Assembly: GCF_003469185.1 (NCBI RefSeq)
Contig: NZ_QSIL01000007.1
Coordinates: 73,297 to 137,296, forward strand
Origin: Collinsella sp. AM34-10
GTDB taxonomy: Bacteria > Actinomycetota > Coriobacteriia > Coriobacteriales > Coriobacteriaceae
Length of the DNA: 64,000 nt
Reading direction: 5' to 3'
Below the pieces are notes generated by a model. The model was given only the letters and a program-made list of their open reading frames with translations. It made no database searches and was not told the origin of the DNA. The position numbers and the translations under genes were made by a program. Position 1 is the first letter of the stretch. Every line of letters begins with the position of its first letter. Positions 8,653 through 16,705 of this stretch are shown piece by piece.

Positions 8653-10053
8653 ATGGCACAGTATCAGCTGCCCAACGACTTCTTCTTTGGCGCTGCTATG
8701 TCCGGCCCGCAGACTGAGGGTCAGTGGAACCAGGGCGGCAAGCTCGAGAACCTGTGGGACACCTGGTCCATCCAGGATCTGGGCTCGTTCTACAACTGCG
8801 TTGGCTCTTACGCCGGCAATGACTTTATGGCCAAGTACCAGGAAGACCTTCGCATTTTGAAGGACTTGGGCCTGGATACCTATCGCACTTCCATCCAGTG
8901 GAGCCGTCTGCTCGATGCCGACGGCAACCTTAATGAGGAGGGCGCCGCGTGGTATCACGAGTTGTTCCGCGCCTCTCGCGAAGCCGGCCTGGAGCCGTTT
9001 GTCAACTTGTACCACTTTGACATGCCCACCTACCTTTTTAACCGTGGCGGCTGGGAGAGCCGTGAGGTTGTCGAGGCTTACGCACATTACGCCGACGTCG
9101 CCTTCCACGAGTTTGGCCAGGAGATCAAGTACTGGTTCACCTTTAACGAGCCCATCGTCGAGCCCGAGCAGCGCTATCAGGAGGGCGTGTGGTTCCCGCA
9201 GCTCCACGACTTTAGCCGCGCTCGCACCGTGCAGTATCACATCTCGCTGGCACATGCGCTGGCCGTGGCCAACTACCGTCGCGCCTATGACGAGGGCGCC
9301 GTTCGCAGCGATGCCAAGATCGGCATGATCAACTGCTTTACCCCGGTCTACACCAAGGAGAACCCCAGCGAGGCGGACCTCGAGGCCGTGCGTATGACCA
9401 GCGGCATCAACAACCGCTGGTGGCTCGACCTCATTACCAAGGGCGAGCTTCCCGCCGACGTGCTCGACAGCCTGGCCGAGGGCGGCGTTAAGCTTCCGTT
9501 CCGTGCCGGCGACCAAGAGATTCTTAAGCAGGGTGTTGTCGACTGGCTCGGTTGCAACTACTACCACCCCACGCGCGTTCAGGCGCCGGCGAGCAAGATC
9601 GACCAGTACGGTCTGCCGCACTTTGCCGACGAGTACGTGTGGCCCGACGCCGTTATGAACGAGAGCCGCGGCTGGGAGATCTACCCGCAGGGCCTCTACG
9701 ACTTTGGCATGGACTGCGCTAAGAACTACCCCGATCTTGAGTGGTTCGTTTCCGAGAACGGCATCGGCATCATGGACGAATACAAGAACCGAGACGCCGA
9801 AGGAACCATCCAGGATGACTACCGCGTCGACTTTGTACGCCAGCACCTGGAGTGGGTTGCCAAGGCAATTGCCGAGGGCGCCAAGTGTCGTGGATACCAT
9901 TATTGGGCCGTCATCGATAACTGGTCTTGGGCGAATGCCTTTAAGAACCGTTACGGTTTTGTCGAGGTCGACCTTATGGACGGCTACAAGCGCCGCCTTA
10001 AGAAGTCGGCAGCTTGGCTCAAGCAGGTCGCCACGACTCACGTGGTTGATTAG
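8653..10053 (+). CDS. bglA: Glycoside hydrolase family 1, probable 6-phospho-beta-glucosidase
   Basis: Hydrolyses PTS-imported 6-phospho-beta-glucosides such as cellobiose 6-phosphate in the cytoplasm. GH1 features: FFFGAAMSGPQTEG at the start, acid/base Glu in FTFNEP near residue 170, nucleophile Glu in VSENGIG near 368, and a phosphate-site-like segment FKNRYGF near the end. Of two adjacent start codons (TTG 8650, ATG 8653), the ATG fits the upstream GAGG. It is more divergent than the two LacG-type GH1 genes later in the window and lacks their FSWTNGY signature, which points to a glucoside rather than galactoside substrate. First gene of the PTS operon. Confidence 0.88.
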   Translation: MAQYQLPNDFFFGAAMSGPQTEGQWNQGGKLENLWDTWSIQDLGSFYNCVGSYAGNDFMAKYQEDLRILKDLGLDTYRTSIQWSRLLDADGNLNEEGAAWYHELFRASREAGLEPFVNLYHFDMPTYLFNRGGWESREVVEAYAHYADVAFHEFGQEIKYWFTFNEPIVEPEQRYQEGVWFPQLHDFSRARTVQYHISLAHALAVANYRRAYDEGAVRSDAKIGMINCFTPVYTKENPSEADLEAVRMTSGINNRWWLDLITKGELPADVLDSLAEGGVKLPFRAGDQEILKQGVVDWLGCNYYHPTRVQAPASKIDQYGLPHFADEYVWPDAVMNESRGWEIYPQGLYDFGMDCAKNYPDLEWFVSENGIGIMDEYKNRDAEGTIQDDYRVDFVRQHLEWVAKAIAEGAKCRGYHYWAVIDNWSWANAFKNRYGFVEVDLMDGYKRRLKKSAAWLKQVATTHVVD

Positions 10054-10173
10054 CGAACGGGCGAACGCCCAGACCGCGCGCCGCTGCGCGCAACACATGG
10101 CACATCTGGTGGCAGAGGGCGACAGACCACCGTGCGCATAGGAAAAGGCCGGATTTGAAAGTTAGGAGCAATC

Positions 10174-11526
10174 ATGGCCAGTGACAACGGAAAGAGCTTC
10201 CTCGACAAGTTTGCCGAGGTCTCTGCGAAGGTGGGAAACCAGGTTCACCTGCGTTCCCTGCGTGACGCCTTCGCGACCATCACGCCGCTCTATATCCTTG
10301 CGGGTATCGCGGTTCTTATTAACAACGTCGTGTTCCCTCTGTTCCCGCTCGATGCGGCGGGCCTTGCCAACCTTCAGACGTGGGGTTCGGCAATTACGCT
10401 GGGCACCCTCAACGTCTCTGCCATCATCTTGGCTGGACTGATTGGCTACAGCCTCGCTAAGAACGAGCGCTTCGATAACCCGCTCGCTTGCGTGGTCGTC
10501 GCCATCTCCGCTTTCGTCATCATGATGCCGCAGCAGATCACCGCCACGCTTGCCGCCACGAGTCCGCTGCTCACCGACAAGATTACCTCTGCCGAGGTCA
10601 CGGGCGCCCTTTCGACTGCCAACACCGGTACCAACGGTCTGTTCGCGGCCATTATCATCGCCCTGCTCTCCGTTACGCTCTTCATTAAGATTTCCGGCGT
10701 CGAGAAGCTCAAGGTCAAGCTGGGCGAGGGTGTGCCTCCCGCGGTCTCCAACTCCTTTAACGTCATGATCCCGATGCTGCTCAACCTCTCGATCTTCGCC
10801 ATTGCCGCGGCTCTGCTCGCCGTGTTTGCCGGCACCGATCTGTGCACCATCATCTCCACGTGCATCTCCAACCCGCTCAAGAGCATCATGAACGCCGGTC
10901 CGTGGGCTGTTATCCTCATCTACACCCTTGCTAACCTGCTGTTCTGCGTCGGTATTCACCAGTCCACCATCTCTGGCGCTACCGTCGAGCCGATCCTGAC
11001 CATGCTCATCGTCGACAACATGGCTACCTTTGCCGCCGGTGGCACCATCCAGCCCGATCACTACATGAACATGCAGATCGTTAACAGCTTCGCCCTCATC
11101 GGCGGCTCGGGCTGCACCCTCATGCTTCTGCTCGACACGCTCCTGTTCTCCAAGAACAAGGCTTCCGAGACCGTTTCCAAGATGGCTATCCTGCCTGGTC
11201 TGTTCAACATCAACGAGCCGGTTATCTACGGTTACCCCATCGTGTACAACCTGCCGCTCATGATCCCGTTCGTCCTTCTTCCCGATCTGTTCATCGGCAT
11301 CACCTATGGCCTTACCTGCGCAGGCATCATCAGCCCCTGCATCGCCCAGGTGCCCTGGACCATGCCTCCCGTCATCAATGCCCTGCTCGCTACGGGCTTT
11401 GACTGGCGCGCCGGCGTGTGGCAGGCTATCGAGCTTGTCATCGGTATGGCTGTCTACCTGCCCTTTATGAGGATCTCCGAGAAGGCCATCGCCAAGCAGG
11501 AGGCCCTTGCCGAGCAGAACGCCTAA
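10174..11526 (+). CDS. celB: PTS lactose/cellobiose-family IIC permease
   Basis: Membrane channel subunit of a cellobiose-type phosphotransferase system, 450 residues with about ten hydrophobic segments. Family features include the conserved core with GIHQSTISG, LIGGSGCT and FNINEPVIYGYP, the last containing the substrate-binding Asn-Glu-Pro. It couples transport to phosphate transfer from the separate IIB encoded next. The ATG at 10174 follows TTAGGAG. It lies 120 bp after bglA in the same operon. The exact sugar is inferred from the neighbouring 6-phospho-beta-glucosidase. Confidence 0.93.
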   Translation: MASDNGKSFLDKFAEVSAKVGNQVHLRSLRDAFATITPLYILAGIAVLINNVVFPLFPLDAAGLANLQTWGSAITLGTLNVSAIILAGLIGYSLAKNERFDNPLACVVVAISAFVIMMPQQITATLAATSPLLTDKITSAEVTGALSTANTGTNGLFAAIIIALLSVTLFIKISGVEKLKVKLGEGVPPAVSNSFNVMIPMLLNLSIFAIAAALLAVFAGTDLCTIISTCISNPLKSIMNAGPWAVILIYTLANLLFCVGIHQSTISGATVEPILTMLIVDNMATFAAGGTIQPDHYMNMQIVNSFALIGGSGCTLMLLLDTLLFSKNKASETVSKMAILPGLFNINEPVIYGYPIVYNLPLMIPFVLLPDLFIGITYGLTCAGIISPCIAQVPWTMPPVINALLATGFDWRAGVWQAIELVIGMAVYLPFMRISEKAIAKQEALAEQNA

Positions 11527-11550
11527 ACGTTCGTTTTCCCTTTCACCTTT

Positions 11551-11595
11551 GCGGGCGCCGGTACGCGGTGCCGGTGCCCGCACCTCTCTTTTGCG
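11551..11595 (+). terminator. Intercistronic hairpin between PTS IIC and IIB
   Basis: 14-bp stem (11551-11564 with 11568-11581, two G-U pairs) followed by CTCTCTTTTG. It probably acts as a partial terminator or 3'-end stabiliser and could set different IIC and IIB/IIA levels. Confidence 0.55.
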
Positions 11596-11679
11596 TAAGG
11601 GCGCAGAAGGAGGGCACAATAACCGCAAGGAATACAACCAGTCGTCGTCTGCGCGCCGCGCAGTTATAAGGAGGAAACC

Positions 11680-11982
11680 ATGAAGAAGATCATGCTCTGC
11701 TGCAATGCCGGTATGTCCACGAGCCTGCTGGTCCAGAAGATGCAGGCCGAGGTTGCGAACCGTGGTCTGGATATTGAGGTCGAGGCTCGTCCCATGAACG
11801 AGGCCCACGATCACCTGGACGAGTGCGACATGTTGCTGCTTGGCCCGCAGATCGGCTACACCAAGGGCGATTTTGAGAAGGAGGCCGCCGGTCGTTTTCC
11901 GGTCGAAGTCATCAACATGGTCGACTACGGCCGCATGAACGCTGCCGGCATCATCGACCACTGCGTCAGCGTGATGGGCTAG
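11680..11982 (+). CDS. celA: PTS lactose/cellobiose-family IIB
   Basis: Soluble IIB domain of 100 residues that carries phosphate on a cysteine. The phospho-site is at the N-terminus (MLCCNAGMSTS), typical of the family: a Cys followed by a Gly/Ser/Thr loop. It receives phosphate from the IIA encoded immediately downstream and passes it to sugar bound by the upstream IIC. The start is strongly supported by AAGGAGG. The gene sits between an intercistronic hairpin and celC. Confidence 0.94.
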   Translation: MKKIMLCCNAGMSTSLLVQKMQAEVANRGLDIEVEARPMNEAHDHLDECDMLLLGPQIGYTKGDFEKEAAGRFPVEVINMVDYGRMNAAGIIDHCVSVMG

Positions 11983-11991
11983 GTGCTCCGC

Positions 11992-12324
11992 ATGGACGAT
12001 ATGAACGAACTGCAGATGACCTGCTTTGAGATCATCAGCTACGTCGGTACCGCCAAGAGCATGTACATCAATGCCGTGCAAAAGGCCAAGGAGGGCGATT
12101 TTGACGCCGCCGAGGAGCTTATCAAGCAGGGCGACGAGGCCTATAACGGTGGTCACGATGTTCACATGGGGCTTCTGAAGAAGGAGGCCAACGGCGAGCG
12201 TAACGGCGAGGCCCCGTTGATTCTGCTGCATGCCGAGGACCAGATGGCCGGTACCGAGACCATGCGAGTCATGGCGACGGAGCTCATCGAGGTTCACAAG
12301 CAGCTGCAGGCACTTCAGGCCTAG
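11992..12324 (+). CDS. celC: PTS lactose/cellobiose-family IIA
   Basis: Helical trimeric IIA of about 110 residues. Conserved features are CFEIISYVGTAKSMYINAV, a Lys/Glu-rich middle and the phospho-His segment ILLHAEDQMAG near residue 80. A GTG at 11983 touches the IIB stop; ATGs at 11992 and 12001 are also possible, and the N-terminus of related IIA proteins fits 11992 or 12001 best. It completes a three-gene cellobiose PTS with celB and celA. Confidence 0.93.
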   Translation: MDDMNELQMTCFEIISYVGTAKSMYINAVQKAKEGDFDAAEELIKQGDEAYNGGHDVHMGLLKKEANGERNGEAPLILLHAEDQMAGTETMRVMATELIEVHKQLQALQA

Positions 12325-12381
12325 TCGGCGTTATCGCCGCGATGGACCGTGCGGTCCAACAGACAACATAGTCCCTTTGAC

Positions 12382-12420
12382 GGGCGCCGGGAGTCACCGC
12401 CTCCCGGCGCCCTTATTTTT
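12382..12420 (+). terminator. Terminator of the cellobiose PTS operon
   Basis: Perfect 12-bp stem (12382-12393 with 12401-12412), 7-base loop and TTATTTTT. Confidence 0.9.
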
Positions 12421-12470
12421 GGGAATGGTCTTGCGTGGCCTGTTGGGCAGCCATTTGCGTTTTCCCAGAT

Positions 12471-12512
12471 AAAACCTGCCAAAACAAACCTGTCTCTTTT
12501 TGGTAGGTTTTT
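12471..12512 (+). repeat. Repeat copy and terminator-like hairpin before glcK
   Basis: AAAACCTGCCAAAA (12471-12484) pairs with the complementary stretch at 12497-12512, which ends in TTTTT. The left part (12473-12496) matches the right arm of the bglA leader hairpin (8592-8615) at 22 of 24 positions, so this is a dispersed repeat with terminator shape. Confidence 0.6.
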
Positions 12513-12565
12513 GCCTTGGGAGCGGTACCATACAGGCAATGTTTAAACGAGAAAGGTGGGCTCCC

Positions 12566-13519
12566 ATGGAACCTAAACAGTACTACATCGGCATCGACGT
12601 CGGCGGCACTTCGGTTAAGGAGGGCCTGTTCGACGAGGACGGAAACCTGCTTGCCAAGGCCAGCGTGCCCACGCCTCCCATCGTTGACGCTGCGGGCTTT
12701 GCCGCGGTGACCGAGGCTATCGACCAGGTGGTCGCCAAGGCGCAGATTCCGCGTGCCTTTGTGGCAGGCATTGGCCTGGCCGTTCCGTGCCCCATCCCGG
12801 CGTCGGGCGATGCCAAGGTCAAGGCCAACATTGCCATTAACCTGCCCGAGCTGAGGGTCGCCATTCAGGAGCACTGCCCCGATGCGGTCGTTAAGTATGA
12901 GAACGATGCCAACGCCGCTGCCATGGGCGAGGCCTGGCTCGGTTCTGCCAAGGGCGTGCAGAACGTGGTGATGGTCACCATCGGTACCGGCGTGGGCGGC
13001 GGCGTTATCGTTAACGGCGACGTGGTATCGGGCGTTGTGGGTGCCGGCGGCGAGATTGGCCACATGTGCCTGAACCCGGCCGAGGAGCGCACCTGCGGCT
13101 GTGGCGGCCATGGCCATCTGGAGCAGTATTCCAGCGCCACCGGCGTGGTGAGCAACTACCTTGCCGAGTGCAAGAAGGCGGGCGTCGAGCCCATTGAGCT
13201 CACCGGCCCCTCCGATTCCAAGGACGTGTTCCAGGCCTGCCGCGAGGGCGACAAGCTCGCGCTGGCCGCAGCCGACACCATGGCCGACTACCTTGGCCGC
13301 GCCCTGGCGCTTATCGCCAACGTGGTCGACCCCGAGATGTTCCTGATCGGTGGCGGCGCGTCCGCTTCGGCCGATGTTTATCTCGACAAGGTTCGCGAGC
13401 ACTTTAAGCAGTACGCGCTCTCTGCCTCGCGCGAGACGCCCATTAAGGTCGCTTCGCTCGGAAACGACGCCGGCATCATCGGTGCCGCCTACGTAGCCCT
13501 GCGCGCCGCCGGTAAATAG
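12566..13519 (+). CDS. glcK: ROK-family sugar kinase, probable glucokinase
   Basis: Cytoplasmic kinase of 317 residues. ATP-site GIDVGGTSVKEG at the N-terminus, then GTGVGGGVIVNG and the ROK zinc motif CGCGGHGHLE after GGEIGHMCL. The His and Cys positions are those of glucokinase-type ROK proteins; no N-terminal DNA-binding domain is present, so it is an enzyme rather than an NagC-type repressor. The ATG at 12566 is preceded by GAAAGG; a longer frame back to 12500 runs into the upstream repeat. Its place behind the cellobiose PTS suggests it phosphorylates the glucose released by BglA. Confidence 0.88.
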   Translation: MEPKQYYIGIDVGGTSVKEGLFDEDGNLLAKASVPTPPIVDAAGFAAVTEAIDQVVAKAQIPRAFVAGIGLAVPCPIPASGDAKVKANIAINLPELRVAIQEHCPDAVVKYENDANAAAMGEAWLGSAKGVQNVVMVTIGTGVGGGVIVNGDVVSGVVGAGGEIGHMCLNPAEERTCGCGGHGHLEQYSSATGVVSNYLAECKKAGVEPIELTGPSDSKDVFQACREGDKLALAAADTMADYLGRALALIANVVDPEMFLIGGGASASADVYLDKVREHFKQYALSASRETPIKVASLGNDAGIIGAAYVALRAAGK

Positions 13520-13666
13520 TCGGTGCAGGAGGGCGGTGGTACAAGGGGGCAGACTTCGCCCCCAGGCTCGCCCCAAATTGCGCCGCGGCCCTTGCGTCTC
13601 ATAAGGTTCGGCGCCAGCGTGCTACCATAGCTACGTCCAAGTACACATATCAAGTGGAGGATATCC

Positions 13667-14590
13667 ATGGCAAACGTTCTTGTCTTTGGTCACCAGAACC
13701 CCGATAACGACGCCATCATGAGCGCCGTCGTCCTGTCCCAGCTGCTCAACCAGGTTGAGTATGCCGGCAACACCTACGAGGCCTGCGCCCTTGGTCAGCT
13801 TCCGGCCGAGTCCGCCAAGCTGCTCGCCGACGCCGGCATCGCCGAGCCCCGCGTGATCGAGTCCGTCGAGGCCGGTCAGCTCGTCGTCCTCACCGACCAC
13901 AACGAGTCTGCCCAGTCCGTCGCCGGCCTTAAGGATGCCACGGTCTTTGGCGTTGTCGATCATCACCGCATTGGCGACTTCGAGACCGCCGGCCCGCTGC
14001 ACTACATCTGCCTGCCCTGGGGCTCCAGCTGCACCATCGTCACCAAGCTCGCCGGCGTGCTCGGCGTTGAGCTTTCCGACGTCCAGGCCAAGCTGCTGCT
14101 CTCGGCCATGATGACCGATACGCTCATGCTCAAGAGCCCCACCACCACCGATGTCGACCGCGCCGTCGCCGCCAAGCTCGGCGAGCAGGTGGGCGTCGAC
14201 CCGGTCAAGTTCGGCATGGAGGTCTTCCTCACCCGTCCGTCCGGCTCCTTCACCGCAGCCGAGATGGTCGGCAACGACATCAAGATGTTCGAGCCCGCCG
14301 GCAAGAAGCTGCTCATCGGCCAGTACGAGACTGTCGACAAGAGCCGCGCGCTCGGCATGATTGACGAGATCCGCGAGGCCATGCGCGCCTACGCCGCCGA
14401 GAAGGGTGCTGACGGCATTGTCCTGTGCATCACCGACATCATGGAGGAGGGCTCGCAGGTCCTGCTCGAGGGCGAGACCGAGGCTGCTCAGAAGGGCCTG
14501 GGCATTGCCGACGAGCACGACGGCGTCTGGATGCCGGGCGTCCTCTCCCGTAAGAAGCAGGTCGCTGCCCCCATCATGGCCGCCTGCTAG
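13667..14590 (+). CDS. ppaC: Manganese-dependent inorganic pyrophosphatase (DHH family)
   Basis: Family II pyrophosphatase that hydrolyses pyrophosphate and so drives biosynthesis. Signature residues: VFGHQNPDNDAI at the N-terminus, VDHHRIGDF near residue 97 (the DHH motif) and the C-terminal DHHA2 segment with LSRKKQVAAP. The length of 307 residues is normal and no CBS insertion is present. The ATG at 13667 follows GTGGAGG. It is a monocistronic unit with a terminator downstream. Confidence 0.96.
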   Translation: MANVLVFGHQNPDNDAIMSAVVLSQLLNQVEYAGNTYEACALGQLPAESAKLLADAGIAEPRVIESVEAGQLVVLTDHNESAQSVAGLKDATVFGVVDHHRIGDFETAGPLHYICLPWGSSCTIVTKLAGVLGVELSDVQAKLLLSAMMTDTLMLKSPTTTDVDRAVAAKLGEQVGVDPVKFGMEVFLTRPSGSFTAAEMVGNDIKMFEPAGKKLLIGQYETVDKSRALGMIDEIREAMRAYAAEKGADGIVLCITDIMEEGSQVLLEGETEAAQKGLGIADEHDGVWMPGVLSRKKQVAAPIMAAC

Positions 14591-14609
14591 GTTTAGTTGA
14601 CCGAACGCC

Positions 14610-14650
14610 ACGACCGGATCGCGGACGCCCCGCGCTCCGGTCGTTTTTTG
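14610..14650 (+). terminator. Terminator after ppaC
   Basis: Nine-base arms ACGACCGGA and TCCGGTCGT close a hairpin followed by TTTTTT. Confidence 0.85.
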
Positions 14651-14787
14651 TGCATGCGCCGCGTCGTCTCTTGGACAGGCGTGCCCGTGCCGTTGAGCAA
14701 ATAATGTTCAACCTGTGGTTCCGCTTTTCGGCCACGCCTGCGTGCTTGTCGTGCAGGGTAGGCTAGATGCAAGCGTAATACGTTAGA

Positions 14788-14823
14788 GCGCGGCGCCGCC
14801 ACTTGGGCGGGCCGTGCTTTTTT
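14788..14823 (+). terminator. Terminator-like hairpin in the nhaA leader
   Basis: A GC-rich imperfect stem (14788-14800 with 14805-14817) is followed directly by TTTTTT, 34 bases before the nhaA start. It could be an attenuator or the 3' end of a short upstream transcript. Confidence 0.5.
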
Positions 14824-14856
14824 AAGACGGGAGCTTTCCCGTGAAAGGAGCCGCCC

Positions 14857-16215
14857 ATGGCAGCAACCGAGCAGCTGTTCAACGTCCGTGAGCGCAAGCG
14901 CTTTGAACGCCACGACATTTGGGAGCGCATCGCCGAGAACGGCACGATTTCCGCCGCGGTTATGGTCATCGCCGCCATCGCCGCCGTCATTTGCGCCAAT
15001 ACCGATGCCTACGAGGCCATCCATCACTTTTTGGAGACCCCGCTGTATGTGGGTCTGGGCAACCTTACGGCCGGTCTTACCGTTGAGCTTTTCGTCAACG
15101 ACTTCCTCATGGCGATTTTCTTTTTGTTGGTGGGCATTGAGCTTAAGTACGAGATGACGGTCGGCGAGCTCAAGAATCCACGTCAGGCCATGCTTCCCAT
15201 GCTGGCGGCCGTGGGCGGCGTCGTCGTTCCCGCCTGCATCTACCTGATCTTTAACCATGCCGGCGCCCGCAACGGTTGGGCCATCCCCATGGCAACCGAT
15301 ATTGCCTTTGCGCTGGGCGTGCTATCGCTTTTGGGCAACCGCGTGCCCAACGGCGTGCGCGTGTTCTTCTCGACGCTCGCCATTGCCGACGACCTCATCT
15401 CCATCGCCGCCATCGCCATCTTCTACGGTCAGAGCCCCAATCCGTTTTGGTTGGGCGCCGCCGCGCTTGTGACCTGCGCGCTCGTGTGGCTCAACAAGAC
15501 GCAGCATTACCGCCTCGCCCCGTATTCGGTACTGGGTCTGCTGTTGTGGTTCTGCATGTTCAAGAGCGGCGTGCACGCTACGCTTGCTGGCGTCATCTTG
15601 GCCTTTACCATCCCGGCCAAGTGCGGTGTTAAGCTCGATAGCCTCACTGATTGGTTGGGCGAGTGCCTGCCGCTGCTCGATGACCGCTACGACGACGAGG
15701 CGCACATCTTGGGCCAGCATGACTTTACCGTCTCGACCACCAGGGTCGAGCGCGTCATGCACCGCGTGACCCCGCCGCTCATCCGCATGGAGCGTCTGAT
15801 CTCCACGCCGGTCAACTTTGTGATTCTGCCGATCTTTGCGTTCGTGAACGCACAGGTTCGCCTGGTGGGTGTGGATATGAGCACGTTGCTCACCGACCCG
15901 GTGACGCTCGGCGTGTACTTTGGCATGCTGCTGGGCAAGCCGATCGGCATCTTTGGCATGACGTTTGCCCTGGTTAAGTTTAGGGTCTGCGAGCTGCCGC
16001 ATAACGTTAACTGGCACATGATTGCCGGTGTGGGCATTCTGGGCGGCATCGGCTTCACCATGTCGATCCTCATCAGCGGCCTTGCCTTCCCGACGGCCCA
16101 GTTTGAGGTTCTGGCTGCCAAGGCCGCCATCCTTGCCGGTTCGGTCACCGCTGCCGTGCTCGGTATGATCTACATGAGCGTGGTCTGCAAACACCCCGCG
16201 CCCAAAGACAAGTAA
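14857..16215 (+). CDS. nhaA: Na+/H+ antiporter NhaA
   Basis: Inner-membrane antiporter that expels Na+ in exchange for protons. Family hallmarks: FFLLVGIELKYEM, the MATDIAFALGVL motif and IADDLISIAAIAIFY, which holds the paired Asp residues essential for transport. Later segments include GVHATLAGVILAFTIP and GIGFTMSILISGLAF. It has 452 residues, slightly longer than E. coli NhaA because of a hydrophilic central loop (about residues 265-300). Strong GAAAGGAG before ATG 14857. The terminator-like hairpin in the leader may regulate expression. Confidence 0.96.
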   Translation: MAATEQLFNVRERKRFERHDIWERIAENGTISAAVMVIAAIAAVICANTDAYEAIHHFLETPLYVGLGNLTAGLTVELFVNDFLMAIFFLLVGIELKYEMTVGELKNPRQAMLPMLAAVGGVVVPACIYLIFNHAGARNGWAIPMATDIAFALGVLSLLGNRVPNGVRVFFSTLAIADDLISIAAIAIFYGQSPNPFWLGAAALVTCALVWLNKTQHYRLAPYSVLGLLLWFCMFKSGVHATLAGVILAFTIPAKCGVKLDSLTDWLGECLPLLDDRYDDEAHILGQHDFTVSTTRVERVMHRVTPPLIRMERLISTPVNFVILPIFAFVNAQVRLVGVDMSTLLTDPVTLGVYFGMLLGKPIGIFGMTFALVKFRVCELPHNVNWHMIAGVGILGGIGFTMSILISGLAFPTAQFEVLAAKAAILAGSVTAAVLGMIYMSVVCKHPAPKDK

Positions 16216-16232
16216 AAGCACATACAAGTTTG

Positions 16233-16270
16233 AAAACGCCGCCTGTGAACACCATCACAAGCGGCGTTTT
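16233..16270 (+). terminator. Terminator after nhaA
   Basis: AAAACGCCGC pairs with GCGGCGTTTT, with an inner TGTG/CACA extension. The symmetric A and T tails suggest bidirectional use with the convergent small gene. Confidence 0.85.
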
Positions 16271-16301
16271 AGTCATTGGGGACGTTCTTAAACGACTAGG
16301 T

Positions 16302-16556
16302 TTATTCCACCGTTCCGTAGACGGCGCCCCAGCCGTGGGCGGCAAGGGCGGAGTTGAGCTGGTCGCAAAGCGATTGGCGGTCGTAGTAGCCGGGCGGCAA
16401 TAGGTTCACGATTTCCATGAGATCGGGCGCCAGGTCCAAGATCTCGGCCTGTACGATGAGATCCAGGCGGTCGATGGCGCGGCGGTCGTAAAACAGCCCG
16501 TCGACCAGGCGCTGCAGGTCGCCGAATTCCTCGGCCTGAAACGATCCGTACTCCAT
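16302..16556 (-). CDS. Small conserved-looking protein of unknown function
   Basis: 84-residue acidic protein starting MEYGSFQAEEFGDLQRLVDGL. I do not recognise a family. It looks soluble and helical, with no signal peptide, membrane segment or metal motif. Coding is supported by a strong AAGGAGG at good spacing before the ATG at 16556, codon use like its neighbours, and placement opposite the nhaA terminator. The frame extends upstream to 16607 without a better start. Confidence 0.65.
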   Translation of the reverse strand: MEYGSFQAEEFGDLQRLVDGLFYDRRAIDRLDLIVQAEILDLAPDLMEIVNLLPPGYYDRQSLCDQLNSALAAHGWGAVYGTVE

Positions 16557-16705
16557 AGTGCCTCCTTGGGCGCCCCACGCCGGCATGCGCGGCGATTCGT
16601 AAATCATTGCGATGAACTTAATCTATCACGGCTTCATGCCGTTGCGGCGGTGGCGGTCTATACTTAGACGAACTGCAACGTCCCGCTTCGCGAAAGGTCG
16701 CACCC

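Noticed and set aside
10162..12297. 711-residue minus-strand open frame across the cellobiose PTS genes
   Set aside because: Antisense to celB, celA and celC, which have full family signatures and ribosome sites.
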